Shown here: positions 43,054 to 52,669 of the stretch, in pieces
Numbering within the stretch: the stretch's first letter is position 1
Layout of the letters: every line of letters begins with the position of its first letter
Assembly: GCF_018802605.1 (NCBI RefSeq)
Contig: NZ_CP069161.1
Span: 3,224,001 to 3,288,000, forward strand
Direction: 5' to 3'
Source of the DNA: Paludibacterium paludis
Lineage (GTDB): Bacteria > Pseudomonadota > Gammaproteobacteria > Burkholderiales > Chromobacteriaceae
Length of the DNA stretch: 64,000 bases
Position numbers and translations under genes: made by a program
Notes under the pieces: model-generated
Seen by the model: the letters and a program-made list of their open reading frames with translations, nothing else
Told to the model about the DNA's origin: nothing
The model's database searches: none

Positions 43054-43437
43054 ATGCAAAACATCCACCTTGCCGCGACGTCGATGACGCCGGCCATCGA
43101 ATTCGACTTCGCCCGGCACCACCTGTCGCTGCGCGGCGAATCCTATCCCGAGAACGCGCAGGCGTTCTACCAGCCGCTGATCGCGAGCCTTTCCGATTAT
43201 TGCCAGACATTGCGCAATGCCACCGTCACCGTCGAAGTCGCGCTGGCCTACTTCAACAGCGCCAGCACCAAGTCGCTGTTCACCCTGTTTTCCGTGCTGA
43301 ATCAGGCGGCGGCGCGCGGCAACCACATCGTGCTCGACTGGCTGCACGACCCCGAGGACGACACGATCCTGGAATTCGGCCAGGAACTGGCAGACGATTT
43401 CGTCGCGCTGGAAGTGCGGTGCCTGGAGCGCATCTGA
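43054..43437 (+). CDS. siaC: SiaC-family regulatory phosphoprotein
   Basis: A 127-residue protein of the DUF1987/SiaC family: ATSMTPAIEFDFARHHLSL, SYPENAQAFYQPLI, and VEVALAYFNSASTKSLFTLF, where the Ser/Thr stretch SASTKS is the expected phosphorylation site. In P. aeruginosa dephosphorylated SiaC binds and activates the diguanylate cyclase SiaD. No siaD follows here; the next gene runs toward it on the other strand and ends two bases away. Confidence 0.93.
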   Translation: MQNIHLAATSMTPAIEFDFARHHLSLRGESYPENAQAFYQPLIASLSDYCQTLRNATVTVEVALAYFNSASTKSLFTLFSVLNQAAARGNHIVLDWLHDPEDDTILEFGQELADDFVALEVRCLERI

Positions 43438-43438
43438 T

Positions 43439-44701
43439 TCAGGCGCTTTTCAGGTCGCTTTGCATGCCGCCTTCGGCGAGGACCTCCTGAGCCCAAACCA
43501 GGGCATCGAACCACAGCCGGCAAACTTCCCGGGGCTCGAACCCCAGGTTGCGGGTCAGCGCCAGCGTGCGTTCGCTGGCGGCATGTTCCATTCGTACGGA
43601 GAGTTCCAGCCAGGGCGCGTGTACGCCCTTGCCCTCGCACAGCGCCTCTGAGACCTGCGCGGGCAGGTTCAACTGGCCCACCGCCTCGCGCAGCGGCAGG
43701 TTAAGCAGCCGGTCCAGCAGGGAAAATATTCCGGTCAGGAACATCTCCTCCCTATCGCGCGGCGACATCTGGACACTGGTGGCCGTTTCCATGAAACGCG
43801 CCCGCACCAGGGAGCGTTCGAGCAGGGAGATGTTATAGCCGTCATCCCGGTGCGAGTTGTACAGCAGCATGGATAGCCACTTGAACAGGGGCTCCCGCCC
43901 CAGCAACAGCAGCGACTCGCCAACGGTCTGCACTTTGCGCCCCAGTCCGTTGATCGGCGAATTGATGAAGCGCAGCAACTTGAAGAGCAAAATGGTATCC
44001 AGCTTGAACTGATGGTCGATTTCCTGGATATCGGCATTGGAGCGCAGGAGGCGCATGATGTGCATCACGCGCGTTTGCCCCGGATCGACCTGCATGGCGT
44101 GGGGAGAACGGGGCCGGCCCATGAAGTTGCCGTGAAACAGCATCGGTTTGGCCGACAGTGTCGACGACCGGCAATGGTCGAACATGTCCGGTGTCGCGAT
44201 GTGCCGCACATACCAGCGGCGTCCGGAGAACTGACGCCCCAGCGACAGCATCATCCCGGACGAAAGATCGGCTCCCGCGGCATTGAGCACCAGCCATTCG
44301 GCGCGCGCCAGCACAAGATCGGTCAGAGGGTGTGCCGGCAACTGTTCGAGCCACGTCAAGGGTTCGATGGCGAAGCGGACGCCTTGCCGGCAAAACTCCT
44401 CGACGACGCTCTCCGCATCGGGCGCGATGGCTTGCGCGGCGCCCGGCATCAGGTGCAGCACCACTCCCGGACACGCGAGCTCGCCCAGGCAGTCAGCAGA
44501 CAGCGCCTCGACGGACAGCGGCGCGATCAGCCGGCGATGGGCAAGCAACCGCCCCGCGCCGAGCCCGGCCAGCGCGTGCGCAAGATTGTCGCCGGCAGCC
44601 CCGGGCAACATCTCGTAGGCCATGACCCGCTGATGTTGATCGGCCACCGGTTGCCAGGCGAAAGAAAAATCGGGAGATAAGCGAACGTTGCTGTCGTTCA
44701 T
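43439..44701 (-). CDS. EAL-like/HDOD signalling protein (YuxH type)
   Basis: A 420-residue protein. The first 200 residues have the outline of an EAL domain (AYEMLPGAAG at the place of the E-x-L motif; AEWLVLNAAGADLS; LFHGNF), but the catalytic EAL and metal residues are not present, so it should not cleave c-di-GMP. Residues about 210-400 are an HDOD domain (ADIQEIDHQFKLDTILLFKLLRFINSP by pattern; EMFLTGIFSLLDRLL). Such proteins act as effectors in motility or biofilm control. It converges on siaC with only one base between the stops. Confidence 0.87.
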   Translation of the reverse strand: MNDSNVRLSPDFSFAWQPVADQHQRVMAYEMLPGAAGDNLAHALAGLGAGRLLAHRRLIAPLSVEALSADCLGELACPGVVLHLMPGAAQAIAPDAESVVEEFCRQGVRFAIEPLTWLEQLPAHPLTDLVLARAEWLVLNAAGADLSSGMMLSLGRQFSGRRWYVRHIATPDMFDHCRSSTLSAKPMLFHGNFMGRPRSPHAMQVDPGQTRVMHIMRLLRSNADIQEIDHQFKLDTILLFKLLRFINSPINGLGRKVQTVGESLLLLGREPLFKWLSMLLYNSHRDDGYNISLLERSLVRARFMETATSVQMSPRDREEMFLTGIFSLLDRLLNLPLREAVGQLNLPAQVSEALCEGKGVHAPWLELSVRMEHAASERTLALTRNLGFEPREVCRLWFDALVWAQEVLAEGGMQSDLKSA

Positions 44702-44753
44702 GCGGCGTCCTGTCCTATATCTTTCTTTTCATACTAGACCAGCCGCATGCAAC

Positions 44754-45854
44754 TCACCGAATCCGGCCGGGTATCCTTGGCGTCTCCACCCGCACATCGG
44801 CACATTGCGCGCGATGCCGCAAGGCGTGATCCATCAGCACCAGCGCCAGCATCGCTTCCGCGATCGGGGTCGCGCGGATACCGACGCACGGATCGTGCCG
44901 CCCATGCGTCTCCATCGTCACTTCATTGCCGGCGGCATCGATGGAGCGCCGGGGAGTGGCGATGCTGGGGGTCGGCTTGATGGCGATCGACACTTCGATC
45001 GGCTGTCCCGTGGAGATCCCGCCGGTGACGCCTCCGGCATGGTTGCTCGCGAATCCGGCCAGCGTCAGCTCGTCGCCGTGCACACTGCCGCGCTGCGCGA
45101 CGGCATCGAAACCCGCGCCGATCTCCACGCCTTTTACCGCGTTGATGCTCATCATGGCGTAAGCGATGTCGGCATCGAGCCGGTCGTACACCGGCTCCCC
45201 CCAGCCGACCGGCACATTGTCCGCGACGACGCGGATCCGCGCGCCGACCGAGTCGAGGCTTTTACGGATCGTGTCGACATACGCCTCCAGCTCCGGAACC
45301 GCATCCCGGTCCGCCGCGAAAAAGGGATTTTCCGGGACGGCGTCCCAATCGGTGAACGGGATGCGCTTCTCGCCCAACTGGGTCATGTGTCCGCGGATGA
45401 CGATGCCGTAGCGCTCCTTGAGCCATTTTTTGGCGATGGCGCCGGCCGCCACGCGGACCGCGGTCTCGCGCGCCGAGGCGCGGCCGCCGCCACGCGGGTC
45501 GCGCACGCCGTATTTGTGCCAGTAGGCGTAATCGGCATGGCCGGGACGGAACACGTCGGCGATTTTGCTGTAATCACGGGAGCGCTGGTCGGTATTGCGG
45601 ATCAGCAAAGCGATGGGAGTGCCGGTGGTGCGCCCCTCATAAACGCCGGAAAGGATTTCCACGGCGTCCGGTTCGCGGCGCTGGGTGACAAAGCGGCTGG
45701 TGCCGGGTTTCCTGCGATCGAGCTCGGCCTGGATGTCGGCCGCATCAAGAAGCAGCCCGGGCGGACAGCCGTCGACCACGCAGCCGATCGCCGGCCCGTG
45801 GCTTTCGCCGAAAGACGTGACGGTAAACAGGAGTCCCAACGTGTTGCCGGCCAT
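44754..45854 (-). CDS. aroC: Chorismate synthase
   Basis: A 366-residue enzyme that converts EPSP to chorismate with reduced FMN, the last step of the shikimate route. Conserved motifs are [22 protein letters not shown] at the N-terminus, [27 protein letters not shown] and the Arg-rich [13 protein letters not shown]. Length matches the bacterial type I enzyme (about 360). It seems a single-gene unit followed by the HDOD gene on the same strand after 52 bases. Confidence 0.98.
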   Translation of the reverse strand: MAGNTLGLLFTVTSFGESHGPAIGCVVDGCPPGLLLDAADIQAELDRRKPGTSRFVTQRREPDAVEILSGVYEGRTTGTPIALLIRNTDQRSRDYSKIADVFRPGHADYAYWHKYGVRDPRGGGRASARETAVRVAAGAIAKKWLKERYGIVIRGHMTQLGEKRIPFTDWDAVPENPFFAADRDAVPELEAYVDTIRKSLDSVGARIRVVADNVPVGWGEPVYDRLDADIAYAMMSINAVKGVEIGAGFDAVAQRGSVHGDELTLAGFASNHAGGVTGGISTGQPIEVSIAIKPTPSIATPRRSIDAAGNEVTMETHGRHDPCVGIRATPIAEAMLALVLMDHALRHRAQCADVRVETPRIPGRIR

Positions 45855-45915
45855 GCTGCAATCCCTTTGTCTTTGATAGTCGGATTGATTCTAGCATGGC
45901 GGCACACGCCCGCCG

Positions 45916-46527
45916 CTACCAGGGAAGGGATTCGTTTCGGCGGCGGAACCAGCCCGTCACGGACAGGCGGGGACACCTCGCGGGCAGCACCTCGTGCCAG
46001 AAACGGCCGGAAAGGAACAGGGCCAGCGTCCCGGCCTCGGGCTCGATGTCCCGGTAGTCGGTGCAGTCCTCGTCAAGATAGAGGCGCATCTGGCCACCGT
46101 TTTCCGGTTGCCACGCCTCGTTCAGATAGAGCACGGCGGTCAGCGTGCGGGCATCGTCGTCGCGGAAGCGGTCAAGATGCTTCTTGTAAAACGTGCCCTC
46201 CGGAAACACCGCGAAATGGGCCTCCAGGTCGTGAAGCCCCAGAAACAGCTGCCGGTTCACGGCAACGCGGATCTCGTCCAGAATGGCGAAATACCGGCTC
46301 AGCGCGGGGCTGGGGCGGGCTTCGTCCAGCCACAGCACGGAGTCGGAACGGATTTCGGCGCGCCGCCGCTGTCCTTCCGCCCGTCCCGTGGCGGCTTCGT
46401 GGAACTTTCCATCGCGCCACTCCGCTTCGCAGGCGACGCGCAGCGCGGCGACGTCTTCGCGCGAGAACAGGGTGGTGTCCACCACCCAGCCCCGCTCGAG
46501 CAGCGCATCGGTCAGATGCGCCGTCAT
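45916..46527 (-). CDS. 2-oxoglutarate/Fe(II) dioxygenase, prolyl-hydroxylase-like
   Basis: A 203-residue enzyme. The iron triad is H117, D119 (YKKHLDRF) and H178 (GRFWHEVLP), and R187 (CPRLSVTGWF) would bind 2-oxoglutarate. The end TGWFRRRNE is typical of the EGL-9/PHD-like bacterial group, of which the Pseudomonas PPHD hydroxylates a proline in EF-Tu. It overlaps the upstream YbaY-like gene by four bases, so it is carried at the end of the cbb3 accessory operon. A role as an oxygen-linked modifier fits that place but is inference. Confidence 0.88.
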   Translation of the reverse strand: MTAHLTDALLERGWVVDTTLFSREDVAALRVACEAEWRDGKFHEAATGRAEGQRRRAEIRSDSVLWLDEARPSPALSRYFAILDEIRVAVNRQLFLGLHDLEAHFAVFPEGTFYKKHLDRFRDDDARTLTAVLYLNEAWQPENGGQMRLYLDEDCTDYRDIEPEAGTLALFLSGRFWHEVLPARCPRLSVTGWFRRRNESLPW

Positions 46528-46925
46528 GGCGCGCTCCGGCCGGCGCCGAAACGTTCGACCCTGAGTTCGGGATGCGCGCCGGATGCCGGATCGACGCTCT
46601 CCTGCTTCATCAACCGAAGCTGGCCGCCGCCGAACACTTCGGCCACGATCTGATAACTGCCGCCGGGTTTCGCCGCGGCCTTGTCGTACACCAGGGAAAA
46701 GGCCACAGGCGCCGATTTAGGATGCTCGATGATCGACTCGGCCAATAGCGATGCCGGCGCGTCGGCACGGCTGACATCGAGCAGACGCACGTGGACGCTG
46801 CCCACTCCGGCCACCTCGGCGCCCGCGGGCAGGACAACGCTGCCATCGAGCGCCGCCGGTTCCCAGGCGTGGCAGACGATCGGCAAGAGCCATCCGCCGA
46901 TCAGGGCGAACGCGCCCCGCCTCAT
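46524..46925 (-). CDS. YbaY/YscW-like secreted protein
   Basis: A 133-residue protein with a signal peptide (about 1-20, ending CHA) but no lipobox. The body fits the YscW/YbaY fold: LDGSVVLPAGAEVAGVGSVH, VRLLDVSRADAPASLLAES and AFSLVYDKAAAKPGGSYQIV. Known members are pilotins or glycoprotein-like lipoproteins of unknown role. It overlaps both neighbours by four bases and lies between fixH and the dioxygenase gene. Confidence 0.8.
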   Translation of the reverse strand: MRRGAFALIGGWLLPIVCHAWEPAALDGSVVLPAGAEVAGVGSVHVRLLDVSRADAPASLLAESIIEHPKSAPVAFSLVYDKAAAKPGGSYQIVAEVFGGGQLRLMKQESVDPASGAHPELRVERFGAGRSAP

Positions 46926-47446
46926 GCGGCGGGCTCCAGCCGGGCGCCGTCAAGCTTCACGCGGCGGCCGCCGGACGGAACCCACTCGCCCTGTCGACGC
47001 CAGGTCTTGGCGGGATCCTCGAGCAGCACGTACCAGTGGCGGGCCGGATGGGTGATCGGAGCCAGCACGCCCTGGTAGACATTGCCGTCGACGCGCGTCA
47101 GCACGCTGATGATGTCGTAATCGTCCTGGGTCGGATGCACCAGGGACAGCGACAGGGTATCCGGCAAGGGTTTCTCCGCGGAGACTTCCACCCGGACAGA
47201 GCGCATGTCGGCGGAGAACTCCGCGTGACCGGCGATTTTCAGGCTGTCGGCCATATGGTCGCGCTTGAGCTCCATATTGATTTCCTTGCCGCGCTTATAG
47301 TAGTCGTCCACCACCAGGCCATCGTCGGTCACGATGGCGGCGCGCAAAAACGCCGCGCCGACGGCGATCGAGGCCAAGGGGCCGATCATCAGCAGCCAGG
47401 GCCAGCGATGCCGGTACCACGGCTTGATCGTCTGCTGCTCTTGCAT
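46922..47446 (-). CDS. fixH: FixH family cbb3 accessory protein
   Basis: A 174-residue protein with one N-terminal membrane segment (WPWLLMIGPLASIAVGAAFL) and a periplasmic beta domain. The family motif DDYYKRGKEIN follows the segment. FixH is tied to assembly of cbb3 oxidase. The ATG at 47446 is preferred over the GTG one codon earlier. It ends overlapping the YbaY-like gene and starts three bases after the ccoG stop. Confidence 0.93.
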   Translation of the reverse strand: MQEQQTIKPWYRHRWPWLLMIGPLASIAVGAAFLRAAIVTDDGLVVDDYYKRGKEINMELKRDHMADSLKIAGHAEFSADMRSVRVEVSAEKPLPDTLSLSLVHPTQDDYDIISVLTRVDGNVYQGVLAPITHPARHWYVLLEDPAKTWRRQGEWVPSGGRRVKLDGARLEPAA

Positions 47447-47449
47447 CAC

Positions 47450-48883
47450 TTATTCTCCAATGAAGCTGGATTTTTCTTCCAGTCGCAAGGATGGATTATC
47501 CACGGATTCGATCACGAAATGAATCTCGTGGCTACCCTTGGTCGCATATTGCGGATCGGCCTGAACCCGCACGCCCACCGTTTCGTTGGCGGTCGGTTTG
47601 ACCTCGACCACCTTCTGATCCATGGTCAGGCGGATATCCGGCATTCCCTTGACACTGATGCGGAAGCGCTGCGTGCCTTCGGACACGTTCATGATCTTCA
47701 GGCTGTAGCTGTTCTCCAGCCAGCCATCGTCGGTCTCGCGCACCAGCGACGCCCGGTCGCGCAGCACATCGACCTTGAACGGCTTTTTCAGGATCAGGCC
47801 GGTGACCGCCGCCGCGAACACGATGCCGACCACAAGACAGTACAGCACCACGCGCGGGCGCTTCAGGCGGGAGACGATCTGGCTTTCCGGGTACTTGCCC
47901 TCCAGCGCGTTTTCCGTGGTGTAGCGAATCAGGCCGCGCGGAGAGCCGACCTTGTCCATGACTTCGTCGCAGGCGTCGATACAGGCGGCACAGCCGATGC
48001 ACTCGTACTGCAGGCCATTGCGGATGTCGATGCCCACCGGGCATACCTGCACGCAGATGCTGCAGTTGACGCAATCGCCGAGATTGGCGTTCTCGGCGCC
48101 CTTCTTGCGGGCACCGCGCGGTTCGCCGCGTTTTTCGTCATAGGAGATGATCAGGGTATCGGCATCGAACATCACGCTCTGGAAACGGGCGTACGGACAC
48201 ATGTACTTGCACACCTGCTCGCGCATGAATCCGGCGAAGAGGTAAGTGAAGCCCGAATAGAAGAACATCCAGAAGATTTCCCAGGTGCCGTAGCTGAACG
48301 TCGGCGCGGCCTCCACCAGACTGCGGATCGGCGTGAAGTAGCCGACCAGGGTAAAGCCCGTCAGCAGGGAAAACGCGATCATCAACGCATGCTTGGTGAA
48401 CTTCAGGCGGAATTTGCGCAGACTCATCGGCGACTTGTCGAGTTTCATGCGCTTGGCGCGGTCGCCTTCCACCCAGTGCTCGATCCACAACATGATTTCG
48501 GTGTAGACCGTCTGCGGGCAGGAGTAGCCGCACCACAGGCGTCCGGCGATGGTCGTCCAGGCGAACAGGCCGAACGCGCAGCACATCAGGAGCGCGGACA
48601 GAAAAATGAAATCCTGCGGCCAGAAGGTCATGCCGAACAGGAAGAACTTGCGCTCGACCATATCGAAGAGCACGGCCTGGCGTCCGTTCCAGCTCAGCCA
48701 GGGCAGACCGAGATACACCAGTTGCGTCGCCAGCACGACAAAAACACGCCAGTTGTTGAAGACTCCCCGAACACTGCGCGGGTAGATTTTCTTGGCGGCC
48801 TCGTAAAGCGAGATTTCGGTGGCGTCGCCCTCCGGGGGCACGTGTTCTACCTTGACGGGAATATCCTTGAGCGAATCAGACAT
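47450..48883 (-). CDS. ccoG: cbb3 oxidase maturation protein CcoG (FixG)
   Basis: A 477-residue membrane ferredoxin. It has about five membrane segments; two 4Fe-4S sites, CVNCSICVQVCPVGIDIR and CIGCAACIDACD; the N-terminal FGCYSCPQ-type site seen here as WCGYSCPQTVYTE; and a C-terminal Ig-like FixG domain. CcoG reduces copper for insertion into CcoN. The ATG at 48883 follows AGGA. It lies after the ccoNOQP genes, separated by a strong terminator, so it must have its own promoter or read-through. Confidence 0.97.
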   Translation of the reverse strand: MSDSLKDIPVKVEHVPPEGDATEISLYEAAKKIYPRSVRGVFNNWRVFVVLATQLVYLGLPWLSWNGRQAVLFDMVERKFFLFGMTFWPQDFIFLSALLMCCAFGLFAWTTIAGRLWCGYSCPQTVYTEIMLWIEHWVEGDRAKRMKLDKSPMSLRKFRLKFTKHALMIAFSLLTGFTLVGYFTPIRSLVEAAPTFSYGTWEIFWMFFYSGFTYLFAGFMREQVCKYMCPYARFQSVMFDADTLIISYDEKRGEPRGARKKGAENANLGDCVNCSICVQVCPVGIDIRNGLQYECIGCAACIDACDEVMDKVGSPRGLIRYTTENALEGKYPESQIVSRLKRPRVVLYCLVVGIVFAAAVTGLILKKPFKVDVLRDRASLVRETDDGWLENSYSLKIMNVSEGTQRFRISVKGMPDIRLTMDQKVVEVKPTANETVGVRVQADPQYATKGSHEIHFVIESVDNPSLRLEEKSSFIGE

Positions 48884-48992
48884 GAGGCTTTTCCTGAAAG
48901 AGGATTTCGCAAAGTTCACTCCATGAACTTTACGCAATCCACTGGGTTTGCGCTGTTACTTTACAAAAACATATAACAAAACGGGGATACAA

Positions 48993-49016
48993 CACTGCCC
49001 GCTTTCGCGGGCAGTG
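48993..49016 (-). terminator. Terminator of the ccoNOQP operon
   Basis: CACTGCCCGC-GAAA-GCGGGCAGTG on the minus strand, a perfect 10-bp stem, followed by TTGTATCCCCGTTTTG. It lies 12 bases after the ccoP stop. Confidence 0.82.
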
Positions 49017-49028
49017 TCACTGGCCGGA

Positions 49029-49952
49029 TTACTTGGCCGCTTGCGGATTGTTGGAGAGACTCCAGACATACGCCGCGAGCACATGCACCTTGCCCTCGCC
49101 CAGGAAGTCCTTCCAGGCCGGCATCTGGTTGTTGCGACCGTTGGTGATGGTCTCGATGATGGTCTTTTCCGTACCGCCGTACAGCCAGTTGCCGCTCGGG
49201 TGCGTCAGGTTCGGCGCGCCAAGGGCCTGATTGCCCTTGCCGTCGACGCCGTGACACGTGAAGCAGATGGCCTTGAAGGTTTCCGAACCGCGCGCCGCGC
49301 GCTCGGCGTCATGCTTCTTGTTGGACAGCGACAATACGTAGTTGGCGACGTCCTTCACCTTCTCTTCGCCGAACTGCGCACCGAACGCCGGCATCTGGCC
49401 ATGGCGACCGCCCATGATGGTGGTCTTGATGGTTTCCGGCGCGCCGCCGTACAGCCAGTCATGATTCACCAGGTTCGGGAAGCCCTTCGCGCCGCGCGCA
49501 TCGGAGCCGTGGCACTGCACGCAGTAGGTCTGGAACAGGCGCTTGCCCATCTCCTGCGCCTTCGGATCGGCGGCGACAGCCTTCAGATCCTGCTTCAGGT
49601 ACTGGTCGTACAGGGGTTTGTACTTGGCTTCCGCCTGGGCACGCTCCTCCTTGTACTGACCGACCGACGTCCAGTGGCGCAGACCGGGGAACGCGCCAAG
49701 GCCGGGGTACAGGGCCAGGTAGACCACGCCGAAGGCCAGGGTGATGTAGAACATCAGCATCCACCACAGCGGCAGCGGGTTGTTGTACTCCTCCAGGTCG
49801 CCGTCCCAGACGTGACCGAGCGTTTGAACCTGCTCACCCGGCTTGACCGTAGTCTTGGACTGGGTGAACAGAAGTACGGTGAGACCCACGAAACCGCCAA
49901 CGACGATGGCGATAATCCAGATCCCCCAGAAGTCACTCACGAAATCACTCAT
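49029..49952 (-). CDS. ccoP: cbb3 oxidase diheme subunit CcoP
   Basis: A 307-residue protein: two N-terminal membrane segments (IWIIAIVVGGFVGLTVLLF; WWMLMFYITLAFGVVYLAL), then two cytochrome c domains with heme sites CVQCH and CFTCH. It passes electrons from CcoO to the catalytic subunit, or accepts them from cytochrome c. Its start overlaps the ccoQ stop by four bases. Confidence 0.97.
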   Translation of the reverse strand: MSDFVSDFWGIWIIAIVVGGFVGLTVLLFTQSKTTVKPGEQVQTLGHVWDGDLEEYNNPLPLWWMLMFYITLAFGVVYLALYPGLGAFPGLRHWTSVGQYKEERAQAEAKYKPLYDQYLKQDLKAVAADPKAQEMGKRLFQTYCVQCHGSDARGAKGFPNLVNHDWLYGGAPETIKTTIMGGRHGQMPAFGAQFGEEKVKDVANYVLSLSNKKHDAERAARGSETFKAICFTCHGVDGKGNQALGAPNLTHPSGNWLYGGTEKTIIETITNGRNNQMPAWKDFLGEGKVHVLAAYVWSLSNNPQAAK

Positions 49953-50140
49953 TGCTTTACTCCGTTTGTGGGCTCCTCGCCCTTGCTGCCCTCGGGACGG
50001 TCGTCGTCCTCGATCACCATAGCGGCCACTTCGTCGTAACGTTTCCTCGACGATTTGCTATAAGCGATCCAGACGACGAGCGCGAAGGTCCCGACGCACA
50101 GCAGGGTGAAGAGCTCGCGCCCGAGATTGGTCAGGTCCAT
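49949..50140 (-). CDS. ccoQ: cbb3 oxidase subunit CcoQ
   Basis: A 63-residue protein with one membrane segment (ELFTLLCVGTFALVVWIAY) and an acidic cytoplasmic tail. CcoQ stabilises the oxidase complex. It lies three bases after the ccoO stop and overlaps ccoP, as usual in this operon. Confidence 0.92.
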   Translation of the reverse strand: MDLTNLGRELFTLLCVGTFALVVWIAYSKSSRKRYDEVAAMVIEDDDRPEGSKGEEPTNGVKQ

Positions 50141-50143
50141 GGC

Positions 50144-50758
50144 TTAGCGCACGTTCTTCAGCGCAAGGCCCAGGCTCTGCAGATACGCGATCACTGCGTC
50201 GAGCTCGGACTTGCCTTCGACTTCCGCCTTGCCTTCCGCGATTTCCTTGTCGGTATACGGCACACCGACAATACGCAGCGCTTTCATCTTGGCGGCGACG
50301 CCATCGGCGTCGGCCAGATTCTTCGCCAGCCACGGGAACGCGGGCATGTTGGACTCGGGAACCACGTCGCGCGGGTTGGTCAGGTGCACGCGGTGCCATT
50401 CATCCGAATAGCGGCCGCCGACACGGGCCAGGTCCGGACCGGTACGCTTGGAGCCCCACTGGAACGGATGGTCGTACACCGACTCGCCCGCCACGGAGTA
50501 GTGGCCATAGCGCTCGGTCTCGGCGCGGAACGGACGGATCATCTGCGAGTGGCAGGTGTAGCAGCCTTCGCGGATGAAGATGTCGCGGCCGGTCAGTTGC
50601 AGCGCGGTATACGGCTTCACGCCGGCAACCGGTTCGGTCGTCGACTTCTGGAAGGCCAGCGGAACGATTTCCGCGAGGCCGGCAATGCTGATGACGATCA
50701 GCGTGAACACGATCAGAAAACCGACGTGCTCTTCAACAAGTTTCTGAATCTTATCCAT
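50144..50758 (-). CDS. ccoO: cbb3 oxidase monoheme subunit CcoO
   Basis: A 204-residue protein with an N-terminal membrane anchor ([19 protein letters not shown]) and one heme c site CYTCH in [18 protein letters not shown], a CcoO hallmark. The ATG at 50758 ([14 protein letters not shown]) is chosen because it begins right before the membrane segment; the longer frame runs into ccoN. It is 19 bases after the ccoN stop. Confidence 0.97.
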   Translation of the reverse strand: MDKIQKLVEEHVGFLIVFTLIVISIAGLAEIVPLAFQKSTTEPVAGVKPYTALQLTGRDIFIREGCYTCHSQMIRPFRAETERYGHYSVAGESVYDHPFQWGSKRTGPDLARVGGRYSDEWHRVHLTNPRDVVPESNMPAFPWLAKNLADADGVAAKMKALRIVGVPYTDKEIAEGKAEVEGKSELDAVIAYLQSLGLALKNVR

Positions 50759-50777
50759 TTGCTTCACCTTTCCCGGA

Positions 50778-52208
50778 TCAAGCGTGACCGTGCGCGGCGG
50801 CGATAGCCGGAATCTTGCCGTCAACGGCCTTGCCCACACTGATGGTGCGGAAGACGTTGTAAGCCATCATCACCATGCCGACCAGGTAGAGCAAGCCACC
50901 CAGGACACGTACGGTATGGTACGGGTAGGTCGCCTTGACCGCTTCGATGAAGGCGTAGGTCAGCGTGCCGTCCGGGTTCAGGGCGCGCCACATCAGACCC
51001 TGGGTCACACCGGCGATCCACATCGAGGCGATGTAGAGCACCACGCCCACGGTCGCCACCCAGAAGTGGGCCTCGATCAGCTTGATGCTGTACATCTGCT
51101 CACGGCCCCACAGACGCGGGATCAGGTAGTAGATCGAACCGATGGTGATGAAGCCGACCCAGCCCAGAGCGCCGGAGTGCACGTGGCCGATACCCCAGTC
51201 GGTGTAGTGGGACAGCGCATTGACGGTCTTGATCGACATCATCGGACCTTCGAAGGTCGACATGCCGTAGAAGGACAGCGATACGATCAGGAACTTCAGG
51301 ATCGGATCGGTGCGCAGTTTGTGCCAGGCGCCCGACAGGGTCATGATGCCGTTGATCATGCCGCCCCAGCTAGGCGCCAGCAGGATCAGGGAGAACACCA
51401 TGCCGACGGACTGGGTCCAGTCAGGCAGGGCGGTGTAGTGCAGGTGGTGCGGACCGGCCCACATATAGGTGAAGATCAGCGCCCAGAAGTGCACCACGGA
51501 CAGGCGGTACGAGTAGATCGGACGGCCGGCCTGCTTGGGCACGAAGTAATACATCATGCCAAGGAACGCGGCGGTCAGGAAGAAGCCCACGGCGTTGTGG
51601 CCGTACCACCATTGCACCATGGCGTCGACGGCGCCGGAGTAGACCGCGTAGGACTTGGTCAGGCTCACCGGGATGAAGGCGCTGTTGACGACGTGCAGCA
51701 GGGCAACGGCCAGGATGAAGGCGCCGTAGAACCAGTTCGCGACATAGATGTGCTTGACCTTGCGGATCGCGATGGTCCCGAAGAACACAATGGCATACAC
51801 AACCCAGATGATGGTGATCAGTACCTTGATCGGCCATTCAAGCTCGGCGTACTCCTTGCCGAACGTGTACCCCAGCGGGAACGTGACGGCGGCGAGCACG
51901 ATGACCAGTTGCCATCCCCAGAAGGTGAAGGCGGCCAGTTTGTCGGAGATGAGTCGGACGTTACAGGTCCGTTGCACCACATAGTACGACGTGGCGAACA
52001 GACCGCAACCGCCAAAGGCGAAGATCACTGCGTTCGTGTGCAGCGGGCGCAAGCGGCCAAAGTGGAACCAGGGCCCGAAATTGAGCTCGGGCCACACCAG
52101 CTGGGCCGCAATAATGACGCCCACCAGCATGCCGACGATGCCCCAAACCACGGTCATCACGGCAAACTGGCGCACCACCTTATAGTTATAAGTGGATTGC
52201 GTTTCCAT
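50778..52208 (-). CDS. ccoN: cbb3 oxidase catalytic subunit CcoN
   Basis: A 476-residue protein of 12 membrane segments holding the heme b and the heme b3-CuB centre. Conserved features include [22 protein letters not shown], the [14 protein letters not shown] region with the copper-ligand His, [13 protein letters not shown] and [19 protein letters not shown] C-terminal helices. It reduces O2 at low oxygen tension and pumps protons. The first gene of the operon, it has an FNR-type box about 120 bases upstream. Confidence 0.98.
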   Translation of the reverse strand: METQSTYNYKVVRQFAVMTVVWGIVGMLVGVIIAAQLVWPELNFGPWFHFGRLRPLHTNAVIFAFGGCGLFATSYYVVQRTCNVRLISDKLAAFTFWGWQLVIVLAAVTFPLGYTFGKEYAELEWPIKVLITIIWVVYAIVFFGTIAIRKVKHIYVANWFYGAFILAVALLHVVNSAFIPVSLTKSYAVYSGAVDAMVQWWYGHNAVGFFLTAAFLGMMYYFVPKQAGRPIYSYRLSVVHFWALIFTYMWAGPHHLHYTALPDWTQSVGMVFSLILLAPSWGGMINGIMTLSGAWHKLRTDPILKFLIVSLSFYGMSTFEGPMMSIKTVNALSHYTDWGIGHVHSGALGWVGFITIGSIYYLIPRLWGREQMYSIKLIEAHFWVATVGVVLYIASMWIAGVTQGLMWRALNPDGTLTYAFIEAVKATYPYHTVRVLGGLLYLVGMVMMAYNVFRTISVGKAVDGKIPAIAAAHGHA

Positions 52209-52326
52209 TTAAGGTTTTCTCCAAGGTTGCAAACTCAGAACGATAAAACCGAGCAGCTTGAAAACCGCCTTTTTCACCCCATTTGCACGGAAAGGAAAGA
52301 GGAGGCAGCCACCAGCATTACGAACT

Positions 52327-52340
52327 TGAGATAAATCAAG
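52327..52340 (-). promoter_or_regulatory. FNR/ANR-type box upstream of ccoN
   Basis: TTGAG-ATAA-ATCAA matches the FNR consensus TTGAT-N4-ATCAA with one change. It lies about 120 bases before the ccoN start. FNR control of cbb3 oxidases is well known. The remaining gap (52209-52669) shows no gene; a TAGAAT at 52631 may be the -10 box of the M61 peptidase gene. Confidence 0.8.
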
Positions 52341-52669
52341 CGTTTGAGCCCTGAACACGTCGCATGGCGATCTTGTGTCGCCTTGGCCGTGCTCCCGACG
52401 TCGCGCTATTACCCCGTATATTCAACGCCGTATTCTAAATCAATTACCCAGTGCAGGCCACTGCATAAGCGGTCTTGCGGGCTGTCGGCTAAAGCGTCCG
52501 GAGCGAATCAGAGCGGATGCCGTCGAAATAAACGACCGCACCACCTGTGTGGATTATATTGTCATGTCCGACCCGACCCTTGACGTGGATCAACTCGCCA
52601 TATCTCTCTACCGTCATTCACAACAGATGCTAGAATCATAGCTTTTATGCGCAATCAGGTAAGCCCGAC

